From Roseomonas populi (GTDB lineage: Bacteria; Pseudomonadota; Alphaproteobacteria; Acetobacterales; Acetobacteraceae): 64,000 bases of DNA. Positions 9,017 to 17,608 of this stretch are shown piece by piece. The stretch spans positions 186,001-250,000 of the forward strand of contig NZ_JANJOU010000007.1 of NCBI RefSeq assembly GCF_024594815.1. The letters run 5' to 3'. How positions within the stretch are numbered: the first letter of the stretch is position 1; each line of letters starts with the position of its first letter. The position numbers and the translations under genes were made by a program. The notes under the pieces were generated by a model, which worked only from the letters and a program-made list of their open reading frames with translations, had not been told where the DNA came from and ran no database searches.

Positions 9017-10066
9017 ATGAGGCCCACCCTGCACCCGCGCCTGCTGAATGGGCGCAGCGGAGACCCCGGCATCCTAGTCGAGGCGATGCACCGGACCGGG
9101 CTGGTGCTGATCGACTGCGGCGACCTCTCCGCCCTCTCGCCGCGCCACCTGCTGCGGGTGGAGATCGTGGCGGTCTCCCACGCCCACATGGACCACTGGG
9201 CCGGGTTCGACACGCTGCTGCGCCCGCTGATCGGGCGGGAGAAGAGGCTGACCTTGGTCGGCCCGGCCGGCTTCGCGCAGCGGGTCTTCCACCGCCTTCA
9301 GGGATATACCTGGAACCTGGCGCACCGGATCCCGGCCGATCTGGTCTTCGAGGTGACGGAAATCGTGGAAGGCCCGGCCTGGCCCCGGACGCGCCTGCGC
9401 CTCCACGGCGGTTTCCAGCCAGAGCCGCTGGCCCCGATCCCGGCCGCGCCGGACGGCACGGTGCTCCGCAGCGGCCCCCTTCGCCTGCGCGCCGCCCTGC
9501 TGGATCACGGCACGCCCTGCCTCGGCTTCGTGCTGGAGGAGGAGGCGCACCTGAACGTATGGCGGAACCGGCTGGACGAGCGCGGCCTGCCGGCCGGGCC
9601 TTGGCTGGCCGGGTTGAAGGCGGCCGTGATGGAAGGGCGTCCCGACGATCACCCCATCCCGGTCTTCGCCCGGCCCTCCGAAGCGATGGATGCAACCTCG
9701 CTTCCCTTGGGCACGCTGCGCGACCTCGTCTCCATCACGCCCGGGCAGCGCCTGGCCTACCTGACCGACCTCGCGGACCGGCCGTCGAATCGTGCGGCAG
9801 CCATCGCCCTGGCCCGCGGTGCCGATACACTTTTCATCGAGGCCACTTTCGCGGCGGAGGACGCCGCCATCGCGCTGGACCGCTGCCACCTGACAACACG
9901 GGCCGCCGGGGAGATCGCGCGGGCGGCCGGGGTTCGGCGGGTGGAGCCCTTCCACTTCTCGCCGCGCTACGCCGGAATGGAAGGCCAACTCCTGGCCGAA
10001 CTGGCCGCCGCCGCAGGGCCGGGAATCATCGTCCCCTCCGCGGACCGGCCTGCCGCACAGCCCTGA
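9017..10066 (+). CDS. Metallo-beta-lactamase fold hydrolase (RNase Z-like)
   Basis: A 349-residue MBL-fold protein. The metal-binding motif HxHxDH is seen as HAHMDH at residues 55-60, and a later DLADR/EATFA region supplies the other expected acidic ligand. The arrangement, with the motif soon after an IDCG strand, resembles the RNase Z/ElaC-like branch, but the protein is not close enough to the canonical tRNA 3' processing enzyme to assign that role. It starts 7 bp after the esterase gene, so the two are probably one transcript. Cytoplasmic. Confidence 0.82.
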   Translation: MRPTLHPRLLNGRSGDPGILVEAMHRTGLVLIDCGDLSALSPRHLLRVEIVAVSHAHMDHWAGFDTLLRPLIGREKRLTLVGPAGFAQRVFHRLQGYTWNLAHRIPADLVFEVTEIVEGPAWPRTRLRLHGGFQPEPLAPIPAAPDGTVLRSGPLRLRAALLDHGTPCLGFVLEEEAHLNVWRNRLDERGLPAGPWLAGLKAAVMEGRPDDHPIPVFARPSEAMDATSLPLGTLRDLVSITPGQRLAYLTDLADRPSNRAAAIALARGADTLFIEATFAAEDAAIALDRCHLTTRAAGEIARAAGVRRVEPFHFSPRYAGMEGQLLAELAAAAGPGIIVPSADRPAAQP

Positions 10067-10181
10067 TCCGCCGCGGGCAGAGCAGCGGGCGCCGGGGCGG
10101 TGCAAAAGCCTACCCTCGTTGCGCCGCGCCGCCGCCCGTGCTGCAAACCACCGCGCGACAAGGAACCGGCCGGAGGGTGGC

Positions 10182-11096
10182 ATGCGCGCTGACAGCGTTC
10201 TCGAGACGATCGGCGGCACGCCGCACATCCGGCTGCGCCGGCTTTTCCCGGAGGCCGAGGTCTGGGTGAAGTCCGAGCGCGCGAATCCCGGTGGCTCCAT
10301 CAAGGACCGCATCGGCATCGCCATGATCGAGGCGGCGGAGCGCGACGGGCTGCTGAAGCCTGGCGGCACGATCATCGAGCCGACCTCAGGCAACACCGGC
10401 ATCGGCCTGGCCATGGCAGCGGCGGTGAAGGGCTACAAGCTCGTCCTCGTCATGCCCGAGAGCATGTCGGTGGAGCGCCGCCGCCTGATGCTGGCCTATG
10501 GCGCGACCTTCGACCTGACTCCGCGCGAGAAGGGCATGAAGGGCGCCATCGCCCGCGCGGTCGAGCTGAAGGAATCCACCCCCGGCGCCTGGATCCCCGG
10601 CCAGTTCGACAACCCCGCCAACGTGGACATCCACGTCCGCACGACCGCGCGGGAAATTCTCGCGGATTTCCCGGAAGGGATCGACGCGCTGATCACCGGC
10701 GTCGGCACGGGCGGCCACATCACGGGCTGCGCGCAGGTGCTGAAGAAGGAGTGGCCCGGCCTCAAGGTCTTTGTCGTGGAGCCCGCCGCCTCGCCCGTGA
10801 TCTCCGGCGGGGAGCCCTCTCCGCACCCCATCCAGGGCATCGGCGCCGGCTTCGTGCCGGACAACCTGGACAAGTCGCTGCTGGACGGCGTGATCCAGGT
10901 CTCGGCCGACGACGCCAAGGCCTATGCTCGCCGCTCCGCGACGGAGGAGGGGCTGCTGGTCGGCATTTCCTCCGGCGCCACGCTGGCCGCCATCGCGCAG
11001 AAGCTGAAGGAACTGCCCGCGGGCGCCCGGGTGCTCGGCTTCAACTACGACACGGGTGAGCGCTACCTCTCCGTGCCGGACTTCCTGCCGGAATAA
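10182..11096 (+). CDS. cysK: Cysteine synthase A (O-acetylserine sulfhydrylase)
   Basis: A PLP enzyme making L-cysteine from O-acetylserine and sulfide. It is 304 residues, the usual CysK length. The PLP lysine is Lys41 in NPGGSIKDR; the substrate loop TSGNTG is at 68-73; the PLP phosphate-binding glycine loop GVGTGGH lies near 174. The start ATG has GGAGGG about 6 bp upstream. It stands alone between an MBL-fold gene and a strong hairpin, so it is likely monocistronic. Confidence 0.95.
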   Translation: MRADSVLETIGGTPHIRLRRLFPEAEVWVKSERANPGGSIKDRIGIAMIEAAERDGLLKPGGTIIEPTSGNTGIGLAMAAAVKGYKLVLVMPESMSVERRRLMLAYGATFDLTPREKGMKGAIARAVELKESTPGAWIPGQFDNPANVDIHVRTTAREILADFPEGIDALITGVGTGGHITGCAQVLKKEWPGLKVFVVEPAASPVISGGEPSPHPIQGIGAGFVPDNLDKSLLDGVIQVSADDAKAYARRSATEEGLLVGISSGATLAAIAQKLKELPAGARVLGFNYDTGERYLSVPDFLPE

Positions 11097-11104
11097 TCCG
11101 GCGC

Positions 11105-11131
11105 CGGCGGCGCCCCCGAGGGGCGTCGCCG
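11105..11131 (+). terminator. Hairpin terminator after cysK
   Basis: The arms CGGCGGCGCCCC and GGGGCGTCGCCG pair at 11 of 12 positions around a 3-base loop, 9 bases after the cysK stop. Only a short pyrimidine run follows and there is no T-tract, so termination may be weak or Rho-assisted. Confidence 0.6.
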
Positions 11132-11146
11132 GACTTCCCCCGCCTT

Positions 11147-11165
11147 ATTGCGATTCACACGCAAT
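11147..11165. promoter_or_regulatory. Palindrome upstream of MFS operon, possible operator
   Basis: ATTGCG and CGCAAT form a perfect 6-bp inverted repeat around ATTCACA, 55 bp before the MFS start. The inner GATTC.CA resembles half of a Fur-type site, but the whole match is weaker than the site before entE. It is the only obvious operator-like element between cysK and the MFS gene. Confidence 0.35.
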
Positions 11166-11219
11166 GGCTTCAATACGGCCCGGGGCAGCCGGCTGCCCGG
11201 CAGACGAGGGGGTGTGGCG

Positions 11220-12455
11220 ATGGCGCGCGACGGCGGCGGAACAGGCGGCGCGCCTCTCCTGAGGAGCGACAAGGTCCTCCTCCCGCTCATGGTCACCACC
11301 TTCTCGGGCAGCCTGGCGATGATGGCCTTCGTGGCGCTCATCGGCCCCATCGCGCGCGTCGCGGGGCTGCAGCCCTGGCAGGCCGGGCTCGCCGTCACGG
11401 CCTCCGGGATCATGTGGATGCTCGGCGCCCGGCCCTGGGGCCTGGCCAGCGACCGGCATGGCCGCCGGGCCGTGCTCCTCACCGGGGCAATCGGCTTCAC
11501 GGTGACCTACTCGGCGCTGTGCCTGTTCATCCACGCCGTCCTGCAGGGCGCCGTGCCGCCCCTGGCCGCCTTCATCGGGCTGGTGATCGGGCGGGCGCTC
11601 GTCGGTGGCGCCTATGCCGCCATCCCCGCCGCCGGTGGCGCGCTGGTCGCGGACCGGGTCCCGCCGGATCGCCGGGCGAGCGCCATGGCCCTGCTGGGCA
11701 CGGGAAGCGGGGCGGGGCTCGTCCTCGGCCCGGCCATCGCGGCGCTGCTGGTGCCCTATGGGCTGAGCGCGCCGCTGATCGCCACCGCTCTCCTGCCCTT
11801 CCTCGCCCTTCTCTTCCTCTGGTGGCGCCTGCCCGCCGAGCCCCCGCAGCTGCGGCCCGCGCGCAAGGCCATCTCCCTCCTCGATACCCGCCTGCGGCAT
11901 CCGCTGGCCGTGAGCTTCACGGCCATGTTCAGCGTGGCCATCGCGCAGGTGAGCATCGGCTTCTACGCGCTGGACCGCCTGGGCCTGCCGCCCGAGGCCG
12001 CCGCCCGCGCCGCCAGCACCGCGCTGATGCTGGTGGGCGTCGCGCTCGTGATCTCCCAGTCCATCGCCTCGCGCCTCCGGCTGGCGCCGGAGCGGATGAT
12101 CGGGGTGGGCACGCTCGTCGCGGCGGTCGGCTTCGGTTCCGTCGCCTTCGCCGACCAGGCCTGGATGCTCGGCGCCTGCTACTTTGTCGCCGCAGCCGGG
12201 ATGGGGTGGGTCTTCCCCGGCTTCACCGCCATGGCGGCGAACTCTGTCGGCCCGGCGGAGCAAGGCGGGGCGGCCGGTGCAGCCGGGGCGGCGCAGGGCC
12301 TAGGGATGGTCGTCGGGCCGGTGGCAGGAAGCCTTCTCTACATGCTGGCCCCGGCGCTGCCCTACGTGCTGGTCGGCCTCATGCTGCTGGGGATCTCGCT
12401 CTCCGTCTGGATGCGCGCCGCGCGCGCCGAGACGGCGCCCGGCTTCCCGGAATGA
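11220..12455 (+). CDS. MFS transporter, 12 transmembrane segments
   Basis: A 411-residue major facilitator with alternating hydrophobic segments consistent with 12 TM helices. The MFS loop 2-3 motif appears as GLASDRHGRRAVLL and the export-type glycine-rich motif in helix 5 as GTGSGAGLVLGP, which suggests efflux rather than uptake. The start was chosen at the ATG with GAGGGGGTG just upstream; an in-frame TTG 72 bp earlier overlaps a palindrome and is less likely. The stop overlaps the next start by 4 bp. Because the operon leads to a siderophore-esterase-like gene and then the siderophore genes, siderophore export is a reasonable guess, not a demonstrated role. Confidence 0.88.
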   Translation: MARDGGGTGGAPLLRSDKVLLPLMVTTFSGSLAMMAFVALIGPIARVAGLQPWQAGLAVTASGIMWMLGARPWGLASDRHGRRAVLLTGAIGFTVTYSALCLFIHAVLQGAVPPLAAFIGLVIGRALVGGAYAAIPAAGGALVADRVPPDRRASAMALLGTGSGAGLVLGPAIAALLVPYGLSAPLIATALLPFLALLFLWWRLPAEPPQLRPARKAISLLDTRLRHPLAVSFTAMFSVAIAQVSIGFYALDRLGLPPEAAARAASTALMLVGVALVISQSIASRLRLAPERMIGVGTLVAAVGFGSVAFADQAWMLGACYFVAAAGMGWVFPGFTAMAANSVGPAEQGGAAGAAGAAQGLGMVVGPVAGSLLYMLAPALPYVLVGLMLLGISLSVWMRAARAETAPGFPE

Positions 12456-13696
12456 CCTTCCAACCCGGCCCGAAGGAGCCCCTCGGCTTGCAGGACCTGA
12501 TCCATCGCCTCGCGGAGCGGCAGGGGGACCTGGCCGTCATTCGCCACGATCTGCACCGCCATCCCGAGATGGGCTTCGAGGAGAGCCGCACCGCCGCCCT
12601 CGTCGCGGGCAAGCTGCGGGAATGGGGCATCGCGGTCGAGGAAGGGATCGCGGGAACGGGCGTGGTCGGCACGCTGAAGGGGCGCCGCCCCGGCCAGCGC
12701 GCCATCGCCCTTCGGGCCGACATGGACGCCCTGCCGATCCAGGAGGCGACGGACCTGCCCTACGCCTCCGCCAACCCCGGCGTGATGCACGCCTGCGGGC
12801 ATGACGGGCACACCACCATGCTCCTCGGCGCCGCCCGCCAGCTGGCCGAGAACCCAGACTTCGCGGGCACCGTCCACTTCATCTTCCAACCCGCCGAGGA
12901 GGGCCTGGGCGGTGGCCGCCGCATGGTGGAGGAGGGCCTGTTCCGCCGCTTCCCCGTGGAGGCGGTGTTCGGCTTGCACAATGAGCCCGGCCTCGCCCTC
13001 GGTCGCTTCGGAATCCGCCCCGGCCCGATGCTGGCGAACGTGGACACCTGGTCCGTGACCTTCCGCGGCACCGGCGGCCACGGCGCCGTGCCGCACCGCG
13101 CGACGGACCCCACGCAGCCCCTGGCCGCCTTCATCGCCGCCCTGCAGGGCGTGATCGGCCGCAACCTGCCGGCGCGGGAGACGGGCGTGCTCAGCGTCGG
13201 CCACGTCGCCGCCGGCGATGCGCGCGCGCCGAACGTGATCCCTTCCGAGGCACGGGTCTCCGGCACCGGCCGGTCCTTCAAGCCGGAGGTGCGGGAGATC
13301 ATGGGGCGCCGCTTGCGCGAACTCGCCCAGGCCCTGGCTGCCGCCCATGGCTGCACGGCGGAGGTGGAGTACCGCCACGACTATCCAGCCCTGGTGAACA
13401 CGGCGGAGCACGTCCAGCTCGCCACGCAAGCCGCCGGGGCGCTCTCCGGCGCGGAGATGGTGGACACGGATTTCCCGCCCATCACGGCGGGCGAGGACTT
13501 CGCCTACATGCTGCAGGAGTGCCCGGGCGCCTTCATGCTGGTGGGCAACGGCGTGGCGGAGGATGGCAGCTTCCACCACGTCCACACGCCGAAATACGAC
13601 TTCAACGACGCGCTGATCCCCGTCGGCGCCGCCTACTGGGTGAGCCTCGTCCACCACGCCCTGGGGAGTGCCGGGGCAGGGGAGCGGGAGGCATGA
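12452..13696 (+). CDS. M20 family amidohydrolase (hippurate hydrolase/amidase type)
   Basis: A 414-residue zinc/manganese peptidase-fold amidohydrolase of the HipO/IlvA-conjugate type. Metal-site motifs visible are LRADMDALP (about 88-96), MHACGHDGHT (112-121) and QPAEEG (near 149). The dimerisation-domain block GTGGHGAVPHR follows. No signal peptide, so cytoplasmic. Such enzymes release an acid or amino acid from an N-acyl conjugate; the substrate is unknown. It overlaps the MFS stop (ATGA) and the next gene's start by 4 bp each. Confidence 0.9.
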   Translation: MTFQPGPKEPLGLQDLIHRLAERQGDLAVIRHDLHRHPEMGFEESRTAALVAGKLREWGIAVEEGIAGTGVVGTLKGRRPGQRAIALRADMDALPIQEATDLPYASANPGVMHACGHDGHTTMLLGAARQLAENPDFAGTVHFIFQPAEEGLGGGRRMVEEGLFRRFPVEAVFGLHNEPGLALGRFGIRPGPMLANVDTWSVTFRGTGGHGAVPHRATDPTQPLAAFIAALQGVIGRNLPARETGVLSVGHVAAGDARAPNVIPSEARVSGTGRSFKPEVREIMGRRLRELAQALAAAHGCTAEVEYRHDYPALVNTAEHVQLATQAAGALSGAEMVDTDFPPITAGEDFAYMLQECPGAFMLVGNGVAEDGSFHHVHTPKYDFNDALIPVGAAYWVSLVHHALGSAGAGEREA

Positions 13697-14664
13697 TGCG
13701 GCGCAGGACTCTTCTCGGCACGGCCGGCGCATTGGCCCTGCCCGCCATCGCCACGCGGGCCCAGGGCGCCTTCCCGAACCGCCCGATCCGGCTCCTGGTC
13801 GGCTTCGCGCCGGGCGGAGCGGTGGACATCGTGGCGCGATTGATCGCGCCGGCGCTCTCCGCCCGCCTCGGCCAGCCCGTGGTGGTGGAGAACCGCGCTG
13901 GCGCCGGCTCCAACATCGCCGCCGAAGCCGTGGCAAACGCGGCGCCGGACGGGCACGTGCTGCTGCTCGCCACCCCCGGCCCGCTGACGGTGAACCCCGC
14001 CATCTATGAGAAGCTGTCCTTCGACGCGGAGAAGGGCTTCGCCCCCGTCGCGCGGCTGGGCAGCATCCTGGACATCCTCGCGGTGCCGGGGGACCGCCCC
14101 TGGCGCTCCGCTGCCGAGCTGCTGGCCGCCGCACGGGGGAAGCCGGGCGAAGTGGTCTTCTCCTCCTCCGGCATCGGCTCCGGCAGCCATCTCGGGATTA
14201 TCCTGCTGGAGCACCTGGCGAAGGTGCAGCTCCTGCACGTCCCCTATCGCGGCGGCGGGCCGATGATGGGGGATTTCCTCTCGGGCAAGTTGGACGCCTC
14301 CATCGGCACCGGGCCGGTCTTCCTGCCGCTCGGCCGCGCCGGGCGCATCCACCTGCTCGGCGTGGCCACGAAGGACCGCTCCCGCCTTGTGCCCGACCTT
14401 CCCACCATCGCCGAGACGGTCCCGGGCTACGAGATGGACAATTGGTTCGGCCTCGCTGCCCCCGCGGGCACGCCGCCGGAGATCGTGGCTCGCATCCACG
14501 CCGCCGCGGCCGAGGCCATGGCCGAGCCCGCCCTGGCCGCGCGCTTCTCCGAGCAGGCGGCGGAGCCGGCCTTGCTGGGCCCCACCGAATTCGGCAAATT
14601 CCTGGCAGAGGAGCGCGCGCGCTGGTCGCCCTTGCTAAAGGCTGCCGGAGTGAAGGTCGATTGA
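13693..14664 (+). CDS. Bug-type tripartite tricarboxylate transporter substrate-binding protein
   Basis: A 323-residue periplasmic binding protein of the Bug/TctC family. The N-terminus has a twin-arginine-like signal (MMRRRTLLGTAGALALPA) with cleavage expected after an ATRAQG-like stretch. It continues with the family opening FPNRPIRLLVGFAPGG and the VENRAGAGSNIAAE block. No TctA or TctB membrane genes are in the window, so it is an orphan Bug protein, common in Acetobacteraceae and Burkholderiales. The ATG overlaps the M20 stop. The ligand cannot be predicted; related proteins bind carboxylates, amides or amino acids. Confidence 0.9.
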   Translation: MMRRRTLLGTAGALALPAIATRAQGAFPNRPIRLLVGFAPGGAVDIVARLIAPALSARLGQPVVVENRAGAGSNIAAEAVANAAPDGHVLLLATPGPLTVNPAIYEKLSFDAEKGFAPVARLGSILDILAVPGDRPWRSAAELLAAARGKPGEVVFSSSGIGSGSHLGIILLEHLAKVQLLHVPYRGGGPMMGDFLSGKLDASIGTGPVFLPLGRAGRIHLLGVATKDRSRLVPDLPTIAETVPGYEMDNWFGLAAPAGTPPEIVARIHAAAAEAMAEPALAARFSEQAAEPALLGPTEFGKFLAEERARWSPLLKAAGVKVD

Positions 14665-15578
14665 GCCCGACCGTCCACCGCCGGGCGCTGCTGGCCGCAC
14701 TGCCCGCGCTCTCCGCTGCCCGCAGCGCCACGGCCCAGCCCGGGCCCCCGCCCGAGGCCGTTAGCGGCCCGGGCATCGAGACCTTCGACCTGGGAAGCGG
14801 GGCGGGGCATGAGTGGCGGATCACCCTGGCCCGGCCGGAAGGACCCCCGCCGGCCGGCGGCTATCCCTGCCTCTGGCTGCTGGACGGGAACGCGACCTTC
14901 CCCATGGCCTGGCGTGCCCGCCAGCAGGCCGGGGCCGGGGCAGGGGGCGTGGCACTGGTCGGCATCGGCCATCCCGGTGAGGGCCGCCCCGACAATGCCC
15001 GCCGCTTCCTGGAGCTGACCCCACCGACGGTGCCGGAGACCTTCGGCGAGCGGCGCAGGGAGGACCCGCCGGAGACGGGCGGCCGCGGTGCCTTCCTCGC
15101 CTTCCTCGACACGGTCCTGCGGCCGGAGCTGCAACGCCGCCTGCCACTGGACCCCGGGCGGATGACGCTGTTCGGGCACTCGCTGGGTGGCCTGTTCGGG
15201 TTGCACGTCCTCTTCACCCGGCCTGAGATGTTCGAGGCCTACGCGCTGGCCGACCCATCCATCTGGTGGAACCGGCGGTCCATCCTGGACGAGCAGGCCG
15301 CCTTCCTGGCGGGGATGCGGCTCGCCGGCGGGCGGGCCGCCCGCCCGGTCCGGGTGCTGGTTTCCATCTCCGGGAAGCCGGGCCGGGCGGAGAGCGTGGC
15401 GCGAATGGGGCCACCCAACGGGCGCGACACCGCGGCGGCCCTGGCCGCCATTCCCGGGCTGCGCGTGGGCTTCCGCGACATGCCGGAGGAGAACCACGGC
15501 ACCATGATGGCTCCCTCGATCTCGAACGCGCTGAAACTCGCCCTCGGGCGTTCGCCGGAGGAGATCGCGGCCGGGTGA
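14661..15578 (+). CDS. Secreted alpha/beta hydrolase, siderophore esterase-like (IroE/Fes family)
   Basis: A 305-residue hydrolase with an N-terminal export signal (HRRALLAALPALSAA). The nucleophile elbow GHSLGG is at 172-177 (Ser174), and PSIWWNR after it is characteristic of the esterase-D/IroE/BesA group that cleaves ester bonds of trilactone siderophores. The C-terminal ENHGTMMAP supplies the likely catalytic histidine. The start is a TTG overlapping the preceding stop (TTGA). The predicted dihydroxybenzoyl-serine synthetase genes lie immediately downstream, which supports a role in hydrolysing the ester siderophore in the periplasm. Other carboxylesterase activities are not excluded. Confidence 0.82.
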   Translation: MSPTVHRRALLAALPALSAARSATAQPGPPPEAVSGPGIETFDLGSGAGHEWRITLARPEGPPPAGGYPCLWLLDGNATFPMAWRARQQAGAGAGGVALVGIGHPGEGRPDNARRFLELTPPTVPETFGERRREDPPETGGRGAFLAFLDTVLRPELQRRLPLDPGRMTLFGHSLGGLFGLHVLFTRPEMFEAYALADPSIWWNRRSILDEQAAFLAGMRLAGGRAARPVRVLVSISGKPGRAESVARMGPPNGRDTAAALAAIPGLRVGFRDMPEENHGTMMAPSISNALKLALGRSPEEIAAG

Positions 15579-15621
15579 GTCCGGAACGTCCGGCCTTGCC
15601 CACCGGCGGCGCCGACCCTAT

Positions 15622-15636
15622 TGAGAATGCTTATCA
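15622..15636. promoter_or_regulatory. Fur-box-like site before entE
   Basis: TGAGAATGCTTATCA matches the 7-1-7 Fur consensus TGATAATnATTATCA at 12 of 14 defined positions. It lies 32 bp before the ATG at 15669 and 68 bp before the GTG at 15705. Its presence argues that the translational start of entE is downstream of it, and that the cluster is repressed by iron-loaded Fur. Confidence 0.7.
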
Positions 15637-15668
15637 AGAAGTGCTGGGCATCGCGGCCGTCAGGTCCC

Positions 15669-17333
15669 ATGCCGCCCGGCCCAGCAGCGCCAGGACCCTT
15701 TGACGTGATTCCCCTCCGACAGGAATGGCCCCCCGAGTTCGCGGCACGCTACCGCGCGGCCGGCTACTGGCGCGGCGAGACCTTCCCGGCCTTCCTGCGC
15801 CAGCGCGCGGCGGAGCGGCCCGGCGCCGTGGCCGTCGTAGGCGGCGACCGGCGCTGGACCTATGCGGAGCTGCATGAGCGGGCGGAGCGGGCGGCAGCCG
15901 GCTTCCTCGCCCTCGGCCTGCGCCCGGGCGACCGCGTGGTGGTGCAACTCGGGAACATCCCGGAGTTCTTCTCCGCCGTCTTCGGCCTTTTCCGGGCGGG
16001 GCTGGTGCCCGTCTATGCCCTGCCGGCCCATCGCCTGACCGAGATCGCCCATTTCGTCGCCAAGTCGGAGGCGGCCGCCTACCTGGCCGCCGAGCGCGGC
16101 ACGGACGGCTTCGACTACCGCACCCTGGCGCGTGGCCTGCGCGCGGCCTCGCCCGGCCTGCGCCATGTCATCATCGTCGGCGACGCCGCGGAGTTCACCG
16201 GTTTCGATGCGCTGGACGGCTGCCGCGCGGCGCTTCCCGGGGATCCGGACCCGGCCAGCGTCGCCTTCCTGCAGATATCCGGCGGCACCACCGGCCTGTC
16301 GAAGCTCATCCCGCGCACGCATGACGACTACATCTACAGCTTCCGCGCGAGCAACGAGATCTGCGGCGTCACCGGGGACAGCGTCTTCCTCTGCGCCTTG
16401 CCGGCCGCGCACAACTTCCCCATGAGTTCCCCGGGCCACATGGGCGCGCTCTACGCCGGTGCCCGCGTCGTCCTCAGCCCCGTTCCCAGCCCTGACGCGG
16501 CCTTCCCGCTGATCGAGCGCGAGCGGGTCACGATCTCCGGCCTCGTCCCGCCGCTCGCGCTTCTCTGGGCGCAGGCGGCGGCCACGGCGAAGCACGACAT
16601 CTCCAGCCTGAAGGTCCTGCTGGTCGGCGGCGCGAAGCTGACGCCGGAGGCTGCGCGCCGCGTCGTGGCCGCGCTGCCCTGCACCCTGCAGCAGGTCTTC
16701 GGCATGGCCGAGGGGCTTGTGAACTACACGCGCCTGAACGACCCGGAGGAGGTCATCCTCGAAACCCAGGGCCGCCCCATCAGCCCGGACGACGAGGTGC
16801 TGATCGTGGACGACATGGGCGAGCCCGTGCCGGAGGGCGAACCGGGCTACCTGCTCGCGCGCGGCCCCTACACCATCCGCGGCTACCACAACGACGAGGC
16901 GGCGAACGCGCGCTCCTTCACGCCGGACGGCTTCTACCGCACCGGCGACATTGTGCGCCGGACGCCGGGGGGCAACCTCGTCGTGCAGGGCCGTGCCGGC
17001 GATCATATCAATCGCGCGGGCGAGAAGATCTCGGCGGAGGAGGTGGAGGACCACCTTCTCGCGCACCCCAACGTGTTCGACGCCGCGGTGGTGTCGATCC
17101 CCGATGAGTTCCTGGGCGAGCGCATCTGCGCCTTCGTCATCCCGCAAGGAGATCGTCCACGCGCGGTTGCGCTGAAGGCATGGATGCGCACGCGTGGCAT
17201 CGCTGACTTCAAGGTGCCAGACCAGGTAGTGCTGGTCGACGGTTTCGAGACGACGGCGGCCGGCAAGATCAGCCGGAAGGAGCTGCGCGCACGGCTGCGC
17301 GCGCGGCTGCTGGCCGAGGAAGGCGCTGGCTAG
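15669..17333 (+). CDS. entE: 2,3-dihydroxybenzoate-AMP ligase (aryl adenylating enzyme)
   Basis: Stand-alone adenylation enzyme of the EntE/DhbE family; it activates an aryl acid and loads it on an aryl carrier protein. Visible family blocks include the P-loop [42 protein letters not shown] and the C-terminal lysine in TAAGKISRK. In the pocket, [10 protein letters not shown] keeps the serine and GLVNYT the valine that mark dihydroxybenzoate enzymes, but Phe stands where DhbE/EntE have Tyr, as in salicylate enzymes. The start is uncertain: the ATG at 15669 gives 554 residues; the GTG at 15705, with AGGA upstream, gives 542, closer to EntE. Earlier in-frame starts fall inside the Fur-like site. 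Confidence 0.93.
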   Translation: MPPGPAAPGPFDVIPLRQEWPPEFAARYRAAGYWRGETFPAFLRQRAAERPGAVAVVGGDRRWTYAELHERAERAAAGFLALGLRPGDRVVVQLGNIPEFFSAVFGLFRAGLVPVYALPAHRLTEIAHFVAKSEAAAYLAAERGTDGFDYRTLARGLRAASPGLRHVIIVGDAAEFTGFDALDGCRAALPGDPDPASVAFLQISGGTTGLSKLIPRTHDDYIYSFRASNEICGVTGDSVFLCALPAAHNFPMSSPGHMGALYAGARVVLSPVPSPDAAFPLIERERVTISGLVPPLALLWAQAAATAKHDISSLKVLLVGGAKLTPEAARRVVAALPCTLQQVFGMAEGLVNYTRLNDPEEVILETQGRPISPDDEVLIVDDMGEPVPEGEPGYLLARGPYTIRGYHNDEAANARSFTPDGFYRTGDIVRRTPGGNLVVQGRAGDHINRAGEKISAEEVEDHLLAHPNVFDAAVVSIPDEFLGERICAFVIPQGDRPRAVALKAWMRTRGIADFKVPDQVVLVDGFETTAAGKISRKELRARLRARLLAEEGAG

Positions 17334-17344
17334 GAGAACCGGAA

Positions 17345-17608
17345 ATGGCTGACGAGACGAAGCCGCCGATGACGCGGGAGCGCATGCGCGCCGACATCGC
17401 GCGCGCCCTCCGCATGGATCCCGAGGAGGTCGGCGGCGACGACGACCTGAACGACCTGGGCCTGGACTCCATGCGCGCCATGAACATGGTGCTGCGCTGG
17501 ACCGAGGGCGGGCTGCAGCTGGATTTCGGCGAGCTGGCGGAGAAGCTGACCCTCGACGCCTGGTGGACCGTGGCGGAACGCGCCATCGCGAAGCAGGCGA
17601 ATGGCTGA
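17345..17608 (+). CDS. Stand-alone aryl carrier protein
   Basis: An 87-residue carrier protein. The phosphopantetheine attachment serine is Ser42 in DLGLDSMRAM, preceded by an acidic helix as in the carrier domain of EntB/VibB. In enterobactin systems this domain is fused to isochorismatase; here it stands alone, so isochorismatase must be encoded elsewhere. GGAGA sits about 10 bp before the ATG, 11 bp after entE. The 3' end overlaps the synthetase gene by 8 bp in another frame, implying coupled translation. Confidence 0.92.
   Translation: MADETKPPMTRERMRADIARALRMDPEEVGGDDDLNDLGLDSMRAMNMVLRWTEGGLQLDFGELAEKLTLDAWWTVAERAIAKQANG

Noticed and set aside
11148-11219. TTG start extending the MFS protein by 24 residues
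   Set aside because: It overlaps the palindrome, lacks a ribosome site, and adds a non-membrane arginine-rich stretch.
15621-15668. Upstream TTG/ATG starts for entE
   Set aside because: They lie inside the Fur-like site, and the added residues do not match EntE/DhbE N-termini.
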